Position numbers and translations under genes: made by a program
Shown: positions 50,201 to 62,385 of the stretch, one piece after another
Layout of the letters: the number at the start of each line of letters is the position of its first letter
Numbering within the stretch: position 1 is the stretch's first letter
Notes under the pieces: generated by a model
The model's input: only the letters and a program-made list of their open reading frames with translations
Databases searched by the model: none
Told to the model about the DNA's origin: nothing
DNA from: Acanthaster planci
Taxonomy: Eukaryota; Echinodermata; Asteroidea; Valvatida; Acanthasteridae
Assembly: GCF_001949145.1 (NCBI RefSeq)
Contig: NW_019091387.1
Coordinates: forward strand, 97,207-161,206
Direction of reading: 5' to 3'
DNA length: 64,000 nt

Positions 50201-50488
50201 TAGGGGTAGTGTTAATCGTATAAAGGGGTGCGGGGGGGGGGGGTTGAAGAAGGAAATGCGGAGAAAGAAGGGGTGAAATGTCAGGACAGTAATGCCTGAG
50301 GGGGGATGCTCCAGTTGGATTCGGGTGGAGGGGATGGGGGTTGGATGCTAGACCCAAACCTACCATTGTCCGTGACGTTGGCCAACGGCAGCTGCATGTC
50401 TTCAGCCATGAACCCAATCACCGAGAAGATGACGAAGCCTGCCAGGATACTCGTGCCACAGTTGACACCGGCCAGAATGAGGGAATCC
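41275..50488 (-). CDS. SLC6 sodium/chloride-dependent amino-acid transporter, C-terminal half (7 exons)
   Basis: A plasma-membrane symporter of the SLC6 (neurotransmitter/amino acid) family. Exons in order: 50488-50364, 48390-48278, 47005-46865, 46227-46128, 44896-44796, 44277-44107 and 41460-41275. All have AG/GT borders and compatible phases, giving about 311 residues from TM5 to the TAG at 41275-41277. Family marks: [19 protein letters not shown] (TM5), FSVIGFMA, then [12 protein letters not shown] (unwound part of TM6), [10 protein letters not shown] (TM8, Na+ site region), [17 protein letters not shown] (TM9), LSPAIIT (TM11), [12 protein letters not shown] (TM12) and [14 protein letters not shown] just after TM12. 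The WGPxLxxHR signature occurs in the glycine/proline transporter group (SLC6A5, A7, A9), so an amino-acid substrate is likely; the key substrate residues of TM1 and TM3 are not in view. The tail ends SVKVTEPV. Exons for TM1-TM4 were not found up to 64000. An N run lies in the last intron. Confidence 0.93.
41563..41801. mobile_element. TA-flanked MITE, family C
   Basis: TATAGACCTTTTTCACTCAC at the left and (inverted) TATAGACCTTTTTCCACAG at the right bound 239 bases. Each end begins in TA, compatible with TA target duplication. It lies in the last SLC6 intron. The middle contains two CACGTG words 13 bases apart (about 41663-41683). Confidence 0.7.
42358..43050. mobile_element. Nonautonomous pogo-like element with CTATACCGAACA subrepeats
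   Basis: The left end CAGTGGGACGCTGCTATACC is followed by GAACACCGCTATACCGAACA and CGGCTGTACCGAACA. The right end, on the other strand, is CAGTCAATATACCTTGGAAC, GCCGCTATAACGAATGAGAT, then GTACAGCAGTCGTTTGGTATAGCG. Ends starting in CAGT with CGCTATA[C/A]CGAA subterminal repeats fit the pogo/Tigger type. Lies in the last SLC6 intron; no transposase frame. Confidence 0.6.
43215..43987. other. Assembly gap (773 N)
   Basis: Run of N in the last SLC6 intron, directly after a C homopolymer tract (43197-43214), which probably stopped sequencing or assembly. The flanking exons join in phase, so no exon need be missing. Confidence 0.99.
44013..44045 (-). pseudogene. Possible decayed partial copy of the SLC6 TM12 exon
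   Basis: CATGAACACCACA (44014-44026) followed by GGCCAGCCCAGGCA repeats, on the same strand, exon bases 44161-44205 (CATGAACACCACA ... CAGCCAGCCCAAGCA) with about 15 bases missing. In the SLC6 frame it would read [10 protein letters not shown] against [13 protein letters not shown]. It lies beside the N run, so the true extent of the copy cannot be seen; it could also be a chance or assembly effect. Confidence 0.35.
44961..45058. repeat. Short tandem words AGGTCCTCAGA in an SLC6 intron
   Basis: AGGTCCTCAGA[G/A]G[G/T]GCA occurs at about 44961 and 44981, then as TAGGTCCTGAGAAAT and AGTCCTCAGAGGTGCA. Four diverged units of about 20-40 bases. Confidence 0.5.
48919..49122. mobile_element. Decayed copy of MITE family A
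   Basis: GTGTCCTTGTCGTGTCTGG ... AACACATTCTTCAATTTC ... CACCTGCCAAATACAGATAG ... GAAATG ... GGTGTAATGGTGACAGAAAA ... TGTCACACTTCAGATCCC follows the same order as the body of the copy at 2261-2503. The outer inverted ends are largely lost. It lies in an SLC6 intron. Confidence 0.55.
49317..49749. mobile_element. hAT-type MITE with exact 8-bp target duplication
   Basis: The ends are inverted repeats: CAGAGTTGGTGACTCAAGTC at the left and, on the other strand, CAGAGGTGGCAGCAAGTCAT at the right. GTGTGAAG is present exactly on both sides (49309-49316 and 49750-49757), the 8-bp duplication typical of hAT transposition. The 433-base interior is built almost wholly of GACTTG/ACTTGTGACTTG subrepeats and codes for nothing. 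It sits in the SLC6 intron between exons 50364-50488 and 48278-48390. Confidence 0.88.
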
Positions 50489-53400
50489 CTGATGGGAAGA
50501 TGGGTCCCAAACACGTGAGCAGAAAGCCACAAACCCAAACCTCAGCTGACACTCACAAAAGCTCAACAATGAGAAAGCTACAAGCAAAAGGGTGAACGAA
50601 ATTCCACTCCTCGCACAATGGCTGCATCGTTTGCTCCTGCGTTGGAGCTTCAGAAATGATGCTGTGTATTCTTTTTTCCCAACCCAACTTCCTTTTTCAT
50701 TTGTTGACAATAAAACTTAAGCAAAACCTCCCGATGACACCAACTTGTACGTTTTCATTTCAAACAAACTGCAAACGAAGTGCCCTTGTGCAAGGAGGGG
50801 TCTTTAAAACGGGCTACAAATTATCTGGCCAACAAAAACACATTTCTTGTCTCGCTCAGTAGAAGACTTTCAGGTTTCAATGCTTTCCCCCCCCCCACTG
50901 TAAAAAAGTGAACATTCAATGACTGAAAATGAGTGACGGCGCATGTATCAACATGATGAAAATTTTGGGGAGAGAGGACAAAATGTATTTGTTGATAGAG
51001 AGAAAAAGTGCCTCCTAAAAAAAACGTGTAACCCTGACAGTGTTTCACAGTTAACATGTAAAGGGGTCGAGACACAATGATCTTTGCTTCTGAAATGTTA
51101 CCAGTGAGATGAGTCACGCCTGAGTGGAGTCACATGATCTCAGGTCTACATGGTGAAAAGACGACAGTAATAACAATGGATCTTTATGTCACTGCCAGGG
51201 TTAAAATCATTTTTGTTCATGGGAGGCGTAAATTCAAATGTCTAGCACCCCATCCATCGATGAGCGAAATCTTTCAGTCATGAAAAAAAGACGACTTTGC
51301 TGCTGCTCAGCAAGACAGGTGCGACACGCAAAACAAACCTGAAAGTTTCTAGGCTCCACAAACATAAGAACATTGAGAAATAAAGACCATCTTTGTCACT
51401 AAAGGTATTTCACTGACAATTGTGCTGTGTTTCTTATTATTAAACGTTTTATCATCGAAGTCTGAGAGTCCAACAGAAATGTCCGTTTCTGTGATGGAGA
51501 GTACTCCTGCTGTTACTGGATGAGATCTGAAAACGAACTGCTCACAAGGGTGGACAGCGAAACGGTTCATTCACAACTGCTGGTGAGGAGAGACAGCACA
51601 TTTCACAACGGTAAAAGGGTTCAGGCTATTAGGGTCAACTATATGCGAGACTGACCCTGGTTTGGGATGTTGCAGTCGGGGTTTGTCCACTCGAAACTTT
51701 TGCTGTTGACCGCATCCACAGGTTAAGCTTTGTTCTTCGTCACTTGCAAGTGAACTCTACGCATGGTTTTTACTTTCACTTTGTTTGTTGAAATGTGCAC
51801 TCTTCTCTGCCAGTTTTAGTCAAGCCTGTTAAACCATCATTATCTTTTTATCACTTCTGTTCCGTTTCAAATCCCATCAGAAACATGCAACGATTGTCCG
51901 CCTGATTTCTGAGCTTGTGAGAAGTACCGCACATCGACCATTCCAGGGTGGTCACTTGTTGATACATTAACGTACACATCCATCTGCAACTAAGACTATA
52001 TGTCAACTACGTTTCCAGCAGACTGGAACTCGACAACTGTCCGCAAAACTGCAATTAGTGTATTTTTTTCTAATGGTTACAATGCCCCCACCACACAGTT
52101 CAGAAATTCTTTTGGGATCAACTCTAAAAGAAGTTGAATATTCTTCATAAAGATTATTCATGTTTTACAATTTCTGAAACTTTCCAGACTCCAGAAACGA
52201 GTTCGATTTTTAAAAAATGCGTTCCTCCACAAAATAACTTATCTTTACCATGGCAAAATACTCGTTTAATGGGGTGTGTATTTTAGGTTGCCTTTTTTTA
52301 GCTGTGTCCTTGGCCAAAAAAAAAATTGCACATCAAAACTAGTCAGTTTAACGAATTGTTAGCTCAAAAGATATCACCGGAAAGGTTAAAAAAGTATCAA
52401 TGTCAGTTTGCAGAGCATTTGCATGGGTTCAACCTGCCATCATCAAGTAAATATATTCAGCAGGTGGTGACATGATCACTGCATCGCAAACACCATCGAC
52501 TTCTATTTCTGATACTTGCCCCTGTCAGTCATGAAAAAATATACCCCCCGTCTTCACAGTCTGGTCTGGTCAAGATGATTCTGCATGTTTGCGACATATG
52601 GAGGTGAGACATAGTTTGGCGCCCACATCTAGAGTTACTTTACCTTTTTGTGTTTCGTCTCAAATGGGTGAGGAAAAGAAAAAAAATCCTAGCCAGATAT
52701 ATATACGGTCATGGTGACTTGGAGCTAACGCTCTTCTCACCACATTTTCCAGGGATATCATTGTCCCATTTGACGTGCTTCTAAAGCCTGAGCAACATGT
52801 TTGATCCAGCTCAGTTTTTAAGTAAATTCAACGGCGTCTTTTTCTAATTCCACAGTTTTGCAGCAGGTAAGTGCCAATTCACAGGCACACAAAGGTTACC
52901 TCATTGACTGGTTTCACTTTGTTCCACAGAATTGCCAGTATTTTGCTGTAGCACGAAACATCCCGTCACAGCATTGATAGTTGGGTTTCATTCTCGACAA
53001 TTTAAATGTATGCAGTTCCAAAAGGCATAATTTATTAACAAATCCTAACATTTGCTCAATAGATATTCGTGGCAACGGAAGGTTGTGTTGACTGACTTTC
53101 AGGTAGAGTCCCTGTCTCACAAAACAACAATTGTGTTCGGAATTAGGGTTGGTTTAGTTATAATTATAAGCACCAAGGACTTGATTTTGATGTATGATGA
53201 TCCCACGAGCATCACGGCCTTATTATGGATTTTTTTCAGGGACTTAACTTGAAATGGAGTATATTTCATCACTTGTTTGGAGTTTTGAAATCTGCCTAGA
53301 ATTTTAAACATAGCAAAACTGGCAATTCATGAAGTCAGTAGTTGCAGATGGTTTTCCTCTGAGAGTGAAACAAACAAGAATGTGCATTAACCAAACCACG

Positions 53401-54286
53401 CATTGCCACCCATCTCACATGCAGCATTCAAGACCCATTCCAAGTTTTCCCAAAGTAAACAGAACAGGCAAAAGACAGGATAAAAGTAAACAAAAGATAC
53501 ACCAAAGGGAACCTGTTTTCTTTTTTCTTTAGTTCACTGGAAAGTCTAGTCCCCAGCACAGACAGCATAGGTGTGCACTCACAGCGGTGATGACACAATC
53601 AGTGAAAACTTGGAATGGTCTTCAGTGACGTCTGGCTAAGGTAACCACTGACACACCCTCTTTCTAACCTCATGGCACAGCCTTCACCACATGCCATTCC
53701 CACATCTCGGATATCACCTTAGCAGACGACACTCATCCATCAGCATCACTCTCCATAGCAACAGGCACCGTGGCAACAGAGGCCACCGCAACAGTCCTCA
53801 CTCTCCTCCTGCATCTGCCCGGGAGGCAATGCCGTGGTTTGGTTAGGGCTCACACTTAATTTCATAAGTCACGCCTAAGGCTCGAATTGTAACTTCTGTC
53901 AACTTCAATGGCCATCCTTTTTTTTCCATGATGGGATAACGTTTGTAAAAAAAAGGTCTTCTTTCCTTGCAAGTCAGTCCCGGTTGGAGTCGATTAAAAG
54001 GGAAGCCAAAGGAAACTGACAGAGATTACCGTGCACAAGTTACCAGCACGCCATAGGCTACTTCTCCGTTACCAAATGTTTCCACTTAAAAATACAGTCT
54101 GCAGACGTGCGGTACTCCTCCCAAGTCATCAGGCAACATCTTGGAAACCAGAAATGGAGCTTAGGTATTCAACCTCTTGGAGTAATCAATAAAACAGTTA
54201 AAACCAGTGTGAAGTCATTTTCACAGCATTCGGGAGGAACGCTGATCTGTTGGTCTTTGACAAACCCTGGATTCTGGATGACAGTT

Positions 54287-54343
54287 TCGTTTGTTTTTTT
54301 TCTTTTTCCTTTTTTCTTTTTTTTTTTTTTTTTCTGGATTGAA
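54287..54343. repeat. T-rich homopolymer tract
   Basis: TTTGTTTTTTTTC... then a long T run; low-complexity sequence. Confidence 0.8.
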
Positions 54344-56497
54344 ATCAAGGTTTGATAACCCAAACATACCGCACTACCCCATGGGCTTGTGGAGTGTAGA
54401 GCACACCGGGGGCGCTGTTCTCCTGCAACTACTGTGGGATAATAGTTCCCATAGTGTTAATACACACCAACCAATCCCTGCACACACCAGTTATTCTTCT
54501 TTCTATACTGTTCACTGACATCAATGAAAACAAGAACGGTGAAATGAAGAGGCCGACTGTTTCTCCCTTTCTCTTGTATTCTGAACACGGACTGAGAATG
54601 TGGCATTTACACACCTTCATTTGGCTCCTAACCTGAGCTCCATAGTTAAATATCAAAAGACAACTGTGCTTGGTAGAGGGTTTGGCATATCTGTTCCAAC
54701 AAAATGACGAGTTCAAGCTACTGAATATTACTCACCTTTTCACACCAAAGTGCATGAATTAGCATAAGTTGAGTTGCTTTTAATAAAGTGCGCAGAGACT
54801 GTTGCCAATTTGACAAAATTAAATCCAATGCAGACAGCTGGTCATATGTCATAATTCTCAAATGTTGAACACGGGTAGTGTACTTTCCACGGTGGAAATA
54901 CCACCAGGCCTACCGAGTCTCAGAAGTTTTATGTCGCAGAAAAAGTCCCATGCAGACAGCCACTGAAGTGTAAAACTTACATTTCACAAGGGTGAGACTG
55001 GCAGAAAATTAACTATCCCCACATAATTACCAGAGGTTTGAGGGCCCCACGGCAGTGTAGGGTGAATGGTACACATTTGTGGGTTTTTTTTTTTTTGGTG
55101 CTCCATATCAGCTTTTATGGAATTGAGAAGAGTTTTCTTGAAAAATCCTGAAATCAAGAAACATCCTCACAATTTCCAGCCCCAATTTTGAATCACGTGA
55201 ATGGGTCAGGGCATGACCTCTTATTTCCTCCATACACATCCGGTACAGTGCATACAGCACGCGCAGGACACTGGAAATGCAAAACGAATGCTTTGACAAA
55301 TAAAAAAAAAATGCACTACCCTAAAGCCACATCCAAAGTCCATGAACTTCATTACCAGTATTAACCAGTTATGCACATCTGAATTAAAGAAATGTTTGGA
55401 ATATCTAGGAGCTGGGCCTAAAAACGGTCCACTGTCAGTTCACCGTTCAAGTTTTTCTACAAGCTTACAGGAAAAAAAAATCGATGACAATTGTATGCAC
55501 TTTATGTCCGTTTAATACTGGCCCTGCCCCAGGCCAAAAAAAAAAAGTACATGTACGGCTACGTCAAAATGTCGCGGCTCTGGCTAACAATGACAGGCCT
55601 GTCTATGGGTAGCCGCTGGCTAGTGAATTCCATAGGCAAATATGTCATTCCATGCCGCAGCCAATACTGTTGGACGTAACTTTACATACTCCCAGCCGTG
55701 GGGTCACGTCTGAATGACAGATCTGAACGTGCATTTCTTCCGGGCCAACTCACTTTCTGGTTGGCGGGTGCCCACAAAAGGGCCTTTGGGTGTAGCTAGC
55801 CTGGATTGCACACCAGTGAAGTATCCGATGGGCATGCAGACTTTACCCCAGGGCACGTACACAACCGAGTACATGTAATGTTACACGAAACAATACTGTC
55901 TACTGCTAGCACATCCCTTCCACACATGCCCCCTCCCTCTCCCATCCCCGCCCCTCCCCACAGTAAACCTGCGACTCGCCACCTGCACGTCATTTCTCTG
56001 AACCATTGTAACCCGTGCCCAAGGAACTTCCAAGCACTTTCTGGAATGGCTTCAAAATGGGGACCTAGAAAAAACCTTGGTGTTTCAGGGCAAATTCCAT
56101 CTTCTTTGATACAACTTTCAGGACACCCTTTGGCTCAAATGCTGAACTACGTGAAGATGGTTACTGGTATGAGCATCCAAAACAAAGAGTGTAGTCAGAC
56201 TCCATCGACCCTGTGGAGTTTGTGTTGTCGCAAAACACTCCACATCAGCAAACTGAACCCAGCTGCATTACTTCCCACCCAAAATACCAACAGCAATATT
56301 TGATGCGGCTGTAAAGTTTTGTTTTGTCATGTTTTTTTTTCTACAATGTACCAATGGAATGATTTCATGAAATGGTGTGTAGATTAAATGGTACACGGAC
56401 TGGATGGGAGGGGAGGGGACAAAAAATGCCCTTTTCTGGAATTGAATGGCCCCCTCCCCATCGCCCTTCCTGTAGCCCCTCCCCTCCCATTCACAGA

Positions 56498-56520
56498 CAC
56501 ACACACACACACCACACACA
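56498..56520 (+). repeat. (CA)n microsatellite
   Basis: ACACACACACACACACC then ACACACA; short dinucleotide repeat after a pyrimidine-rich CCCCTCCC stretch. Confidence 0.85.
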
Positions 56521-59500
56521 TATTTCCCTCTCGACAGGTTTTTCACTACCTGGATACTCCTCGCTTTTCACAAATGCGGCATTTAAAGTGTTTAGGAATG
56601 GCGGAAGTCAATGACAAAATGCAACGTGAAATAATTACAAACACATACAAAACACATGTTTGGCAGTTGCAGCAACAGATTGAAAACACTGCACACATGA
56701 AATGACAAGAGAATGACTCGCTTCAATCTTGAAAGCATCTTCTGAATGATTAGTCCCGTAAAATCACCATACAAAATTCAGAACAAGCAAGAGGCTAAAA
56801 TCAATGGTCATTTAAAACTATCCCATGATCCTTTGCACAAGCAAGTGCCATGTTCCAAATCTGTTGGAAGGAAAATGTGTTCCAAAAACCAGTCCCTCAT
56901 TCATGAAAGTACTGGTGTACTCTCCACTGCTTTAAAACAAACAAAAATACCAAAACAAGAGAGCATTTGAAAGGCTTTTTAGATTGGCTGGCAAGCCAGC
57001 CAATAAAGCAAAGCATCATGGGATTGATCATGGGCAGGCAATGAGATGCTGCTTTCCACCGCTATGTGTCATGTTTTTGCATTAATTAAACACCTCCGTA
57101 ACAGCTTACTTTTCAGATTCAGTTCCAAAAGCACACATTTTTCTCCGGGCAAATTTGGTTATCAAGTAAGGTCCGACAGCAATTCTCAAAAACAAGCGGG
57201 GAAAAAAATTGCTCTTTGGAAAGCAAAACCCCATTGACTGCTTCTCACCTTTTTTGCACTAAACCACCATTTAACATCACATATTGCCACTAGAATTTAC
57301 AAGTAATATGTATAATTCAATCACTGTGGAACCGTGTGAATAGCAAATTTTGGGGTTTTTTTGGGGGGGGGGATAGATTAAGTTACGGTAAGAGTCGACA
57401 CATCTGTGCACAGTGTCTGGAGCCAAACGAGGCCCACCAACAGATAAAGATCCACTGCAGAAGTCAATTGCCCTAGGAGATGTTCTAGTCACTGCCAGGA
57501 AAGATTGCACGCAGAATAAATGGTGAAAAGCAGCAGGAAGTCATTCTCATAGGGGGCCCTGAATGTTCAGACAAGGGCTAGCATCAATCATTGACCCAAC
57601 CAGTAAGAATACATGTATAGCTTGCCATGCTCAAAATTGTTACTAATACCATAATGTACGTGAACAGGGGCTAGGTTTCATACCACACATTGGGTGGCTA
57701 AAATTTTTCTCATCTCCATGCATTTGGGGTTTTCTCGTTACTGCTGTCAGACACGCGGTGCTAAGTGAAACTCAGGCAGGTCGTTCATTTTCCTCCTCCA
57801 ACACTCAGGTATCACTTCAAAGCCACGGTCGAAAACAAACACAGACTTAAAATACCAGACGGACGGGTACATCTGACTACTCCGTCCACATCGAAGAACA
57901 TTTTACACTGGATGAAGTTCAGTTACAAAAGAGTGTTCATGCAATATACCGTACATACATGAACCAGCACCTACATGTATGTGTCTCTAATGCTTGCCAA
58001 AAAGTGTATCTGTCTAACCAGTCAATTCATTCACTTGCCTAGACAAAACAGAGGTTGGAAATGTAAATTTCAAGCTCTGACAACAGTAAATTTGCAAATA
58101 AGTTTCTGATTGTCATTTTGATGAGGTTTCAAGGTACGCGCAGTGGAGCGAGAAGGAATTTAATGCATACATTATTTCTCTGACAGCGGATATGTGTGGA
58201 AGGTTTAGCACGAACCTGGGCAAAGTTTAAACTTTTCAAACGGTGCGCTGCGGTGCGCCATCGGCACAGCGATGATTTTCGCAATGTAGCTGGTGGGGTT
58301 TGGGGTGGCAGCATGGGATTTTGAAAAATGGACTTTTTGGGGTCGGCCCCAGGCAAAGTGGGAAGGGGCCTTAATTGTTGCACGGTGCTGACATACGGGC
58401 CCTATCAGGGGAAAAACAACTGTCACCCTGTGGGGAAACGGTAACCCACATATTTCCGGATTACTAATAGCAAAGCATGTCAACATGATTGGCTGAACAA
58501 AGGGACTAAGAAAACCATCGAACGAACAGGAAACGGCAGGAAACATGACCCATTTTAAGTGAATTAACCAAGCAGCATGGACCGGAGCTGAAAAAGAGCG
58601 ACTTGACAGAAACACACATCAGACAACTGGCTGTTCTCAGCTCACGGACTGAATTATTATTTTTCTTTTAACAATTCTTTACACCAAAGCACCCCTCTGT
58701 GGTGACAACTGAACTGGGTGAACACACAATGAGTCCCTTTGGAATTTTGCCAACGAAAACTCTTAATGAAGCGTGTCCTGGATCGTTCAAGAACATAACA
58801 CCACTTGCTCCCTGGGTCAGTCCGTTTAGCGAGGCCATGCACTAATACGCACCAAACACATTGATCAAACTGCCACAATGGCACGTGCTTTGTCGTTAAA
58901 ATTTTCTGTTAAATGACCTTTTCCTTTTTAAATACTGAACAGGCTCATTAGCCTAGAAGTTTGAGAAAACTCCCCATCCCACAAAGCATCAAACTGTTCA
59001 AATTTTTACTCAAAGAAGATCACACTGAAAACTGCAACCAAAACGTGGACTACTTTTGCAAGCCCCACATCTGCAGCCATCGGATCATCTAGAGACCCTA
59101 CATGCCCACTTGGTTTCAGGCTGGTAAAGAAACAAGCTCTGACAAATGACTCCCTGCACGTGTATTAGGTGCCCTAGTAAATGGGCCTATATGAAACCCT
59201 AGCCTGACAACTGTCCTCCAATGCTGGCCCAGTGTGCCTTAAAGTGGTGACATACATGTGCACATGTGGATGGGTCCAACAAGCTGAACTCAAAGTTATC
59301 ACTCTAAAATTAACAAACATCCAGAGGACTTGCCCACTTTGTCTCCAAGGACTGATGCCTGCACGGAGTCTTTCCTGGAGGCCCTGAGGGGGGGTTAGTG
59401 GGAGCCGCCGGGTCCCTAACTAACAGGGCCAACAGGACAAGCGAATTACTGGGAAATTCACAACATGCCCTCTGTCAGCTGACTAATTCATCAGCAAGAT

Positions 59501-60054
59501 CACCACACCTGTTTTTTTTTCTTTGATCTTTCCTTTGATACAGATCTGTCAAGTGACACAGCTCCAGTTAAAAACCCAAAAATCAATGAGCTGTTTGTGT
59601 GCCTGTAGGTATATGTACATCAATCTCATCTGCTTTTGGACTGCCACAGTGGTGGATGATCCATTTTTGTTGTGTGATTTTGTTTTCTTGAAGATTGGAG
59701 GAATGCTTGGAAAATGTAAGTGAAGGAACATTAAGGAGGGTGTTGTTTTGCTTTAGAATGTTCTTTGCTTTGGGTTGGTTAAGGGCAATTCTTTAACAAG
59801 AGGTTATTAAAAAACATGGGGGTGGAAAGAATTAGTGTGGTACCTTTGAATCCACTTTTTTTCTCTTTAACTTCTTCTTTAATGTTAAATGACAATGATT
59901 TGGGCAGAAACAGCGAGACCAAATTTCCACTTGCTCGCTGCATTGCCATTTCTCATTTTGGGTAATTGCTTCTCCCGTATGTGGAACAGTAAATTTTGAA
60001 GGGAGAAATATTCAAAGGAGTTTGTTCACCTTAAAGATTTGTACACATAACAGC

Positions 60055-60440
60055 AAACTAATCAAACCACATATAATCCCCTTTAGATAAACATCAACTC
60101 CTCAACAAGAAATGTTATTTTTCCCAACTTACTCCTGGTGAAGGACCCCTTTCAAGCGCTAAGTATCTGTTGCTTCAAGAAGACTGGTCCCAAACACCCA
60201 GGCATAAAGAACAAACCGCAACTGAACCGACGGGTTGCAGCTGAGAGCAGCACACATCTGAGATGGGGGCAGCCGCTGGCCACCGGCTGCCATGGCCTCA
60301 CACATTGTTTTCAGCCATACGTGTAATAACCAGAAGTGACTTTCTGTACGTGTACACGTACAGGTGTGGATCTGGTATCAAAGACAGCCGCATTGATTTC
60401 CCCCAGTCACTCAATCGCCTGGGGCCCATTTCCTGCTTTC
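60055..60440 (+). repeat. Diverged direct duplication, copy 1 (pairs with 62006-62385)
   Basis: Shared ordered blocks with 62006-62385: AACTAAT[C/G]AAACCA, ATAAAC[A/G]TCAA[C/T]TC[C/T]TCAACAAG, AGA[C/T]TGGTCCC[A/C]A[A/G]CACC, GGCAGC[C/T]GCT[G/A]GCCAC[C/T]GGCT, GGTATC-type words, and CACTCA[A/G]TC then GCC[T/C]G. The spacing is conserved. Either a local segmental duplication or two copies of an unnamed repeat. Confidence 0.65.
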
Positions 60441-61567
60441 ACAACAGGAAGGGTACAGGCCTGGGGCAGAATTGTGAGGGGGGGGGGAAAATGGGAGATA
60501 CTTAAATGAGAAACAAAAATGGACAGATGTCTGAAAAGCACTGCAGCGTTTACCTCAAAACATGGCAGCTGCATGCAAGCAATCTTCCCCGTTTGCTGAA
60601 AACAGACACACGGACTGGCCTAGTCAGTTCGGGGGGAAAAAAAATCAACAGTTGAAACAAAACTGCTATTTGTGCCTGTAGCTCACTGTTAACAGTACTG
60701 CAATGCTAAAAGACAGTTGCTATCACAAGGTTTAACAAGAAACTATTGGGAAATTTTGCATCCACATTGGTTAGATGAACGCAGCAACAATGTACAATGC
60801 CACCTGTGCATTTACACATGCACTTAGAAATGGTCACAATGTGGAAGATCTGGTATTTTACTGCCCAACTCGTAACTGGGCGTAGTAAACCTTGGAACCA
60901 TGAATTATCACTCAAACTCACAAAAGATATAAAATTAACAAAAGAGCACTCACAACTCCCCTGAAAAATGCAGAACAGGTGGCCTTCATTACCATTTTCA
61001 TTCAATACCCGAAATAGAATGTCTAACCAAATGATGCAGTTTACTCAGAGTCATTTTATTCCCCCAACTGACCAAGTATTGTGCAGCTGCAAGTACATGT
61101 ACTTGTATTTTGTTTGTTGAAATTAGTTTACTGAAAAATGGACATTACCATTCATGCTGAAAGGTAAGTATTTAAAAGCAGCATACAGGGTGTAGCAAAG
61201 CGTGTTGGGCACTTTGTTAAGATGAATTGAAATGGCTGAGAGAACAAAGCCACATTCAATTTCAATGAAACTTTGCGGATGTACTGCACGGTTGAATCGA
61301 AGTTTCCATCAGAGTGCTTCAGTTAATCATGTACCGGTGCCCGGCGGAGGTTACAAATCAACTGCTGTACCCAAGAACAATGGCACCACTGTAGCGCGAC
61401 CGTGCGCAGCGCGCACGCTGAGGACTGTCAACCCAGGGACGTGGCTCACTGATCTCCATAGAGCTAGTAGGTCCAACATTCATGATGCATTATTCAAATT
61501 ATGTCGGGTAGAACCATTTCTCATCAGGGGAAGGCCAAGGCCACTAATGTGTGGTGCATTATTTTAC

Positions 61568-61795
61568 TGCTCACTGTCATGCAACAGTGCATTTTTTGTT
61601 CATTAAGTGCTGTTTGCCTGGGGCAGGGGGCGGAAATTTCCATCACGCAACAGTTGTATTTATCTGTGTCTCACTGTCATGCCACTGTGCATGAGGATTT
61701 GGTTTACCTTTATTCAAACAAATATTTTCCTGATTCATTTAACTTTTGTTTGGGGTGGGGGACGGAATTTTCCATCACGCGATAGTTGTGTTTGA
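61568..61795 (+). repeat. Two-unit tandem duplication, about 105-bp unit
   Basis: CTCACTGTCATGC[A/C]AC[A/T]GTGCAT starts each unit (61568 and 61671). Each unit ends GG[A/C]GGAA[A/T]TTTCCATCACGC and A[C/T]AGTTGT[A/G]TTT. The second unit has about 20 extra bases. Confidence 0.7.
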
Positions 61796-62005
61796 ATTCC
61801 GGCATTCACAAACATTATAGTTCACTGGTTAGGAAAAATGTTATTTACTTGTTTACCATTTACTTGTAACCAACGGTCTCCAAGCCTCGTTGAAGAATAT
61901 GCAAATATCCCCTAAGCTAAAAGAGATTTACTACTGAACTCGGCGGGACACAAGCAATCACTAACACTGACTGTGAGGGGAATTCTGTTACCTTACACAG
62001 AGGCA

Positions 62006-62385
62006 AACTAATGAAACCAAATCAAAAATGATCCTCTTTGGATAAACGTCAATTCTTCAACAAGAAATTGTACTGTACCCTACCGAACTCACAACCTGTT
62101 TGGCTGCCACACATACTGCAAAGCAGATTGGTCCCCAGCACCACTGCATACACAGCTGACCAAACCAACTGGCAGTGGGTGGGAGCAGTATGCGTCTCTA
62201 TGGGGAGGGGGGAGGCAGCTGCTAGCCACTGGCTCGCATGTTGCTTTCGGCAACACATGCAGTAACCCGACATAATGGCTGGGACCCCTCAAGGAGCAAC
62301 TACATGTGGGTATCTGGTGTCAAGCCAGTCATATACATGTACATTCCCTTATCACTCAGTCACTGCGGCCTGTTTTTAACCTTAA
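62006..62385 (+). repeat. Diverged direct duplication, copy 2 (pairs with 60055-60440)
   Basis: See the paired copy: the GATAAACGTCAATTCTTCAA and CAGATTGGTCCCCAGCACCA blocks and the GCAGCTGCTAGCCACTGGCT block fall in the same order and spacing, about 1.95 kb downstream. Confidence 0.65.

Noticed and set aside
55806-56303. Open frame of 165 codons
   Set aside because: Proline, histidine and serine-rich translation of a C-rich low-complexity stretch; no domain and no splice partner.
61232-61606. Open frame of 124 codons starting with ATG
   Set aside because: It runs into the tandem duplication at 61568 and shows no known motif; likely chance.
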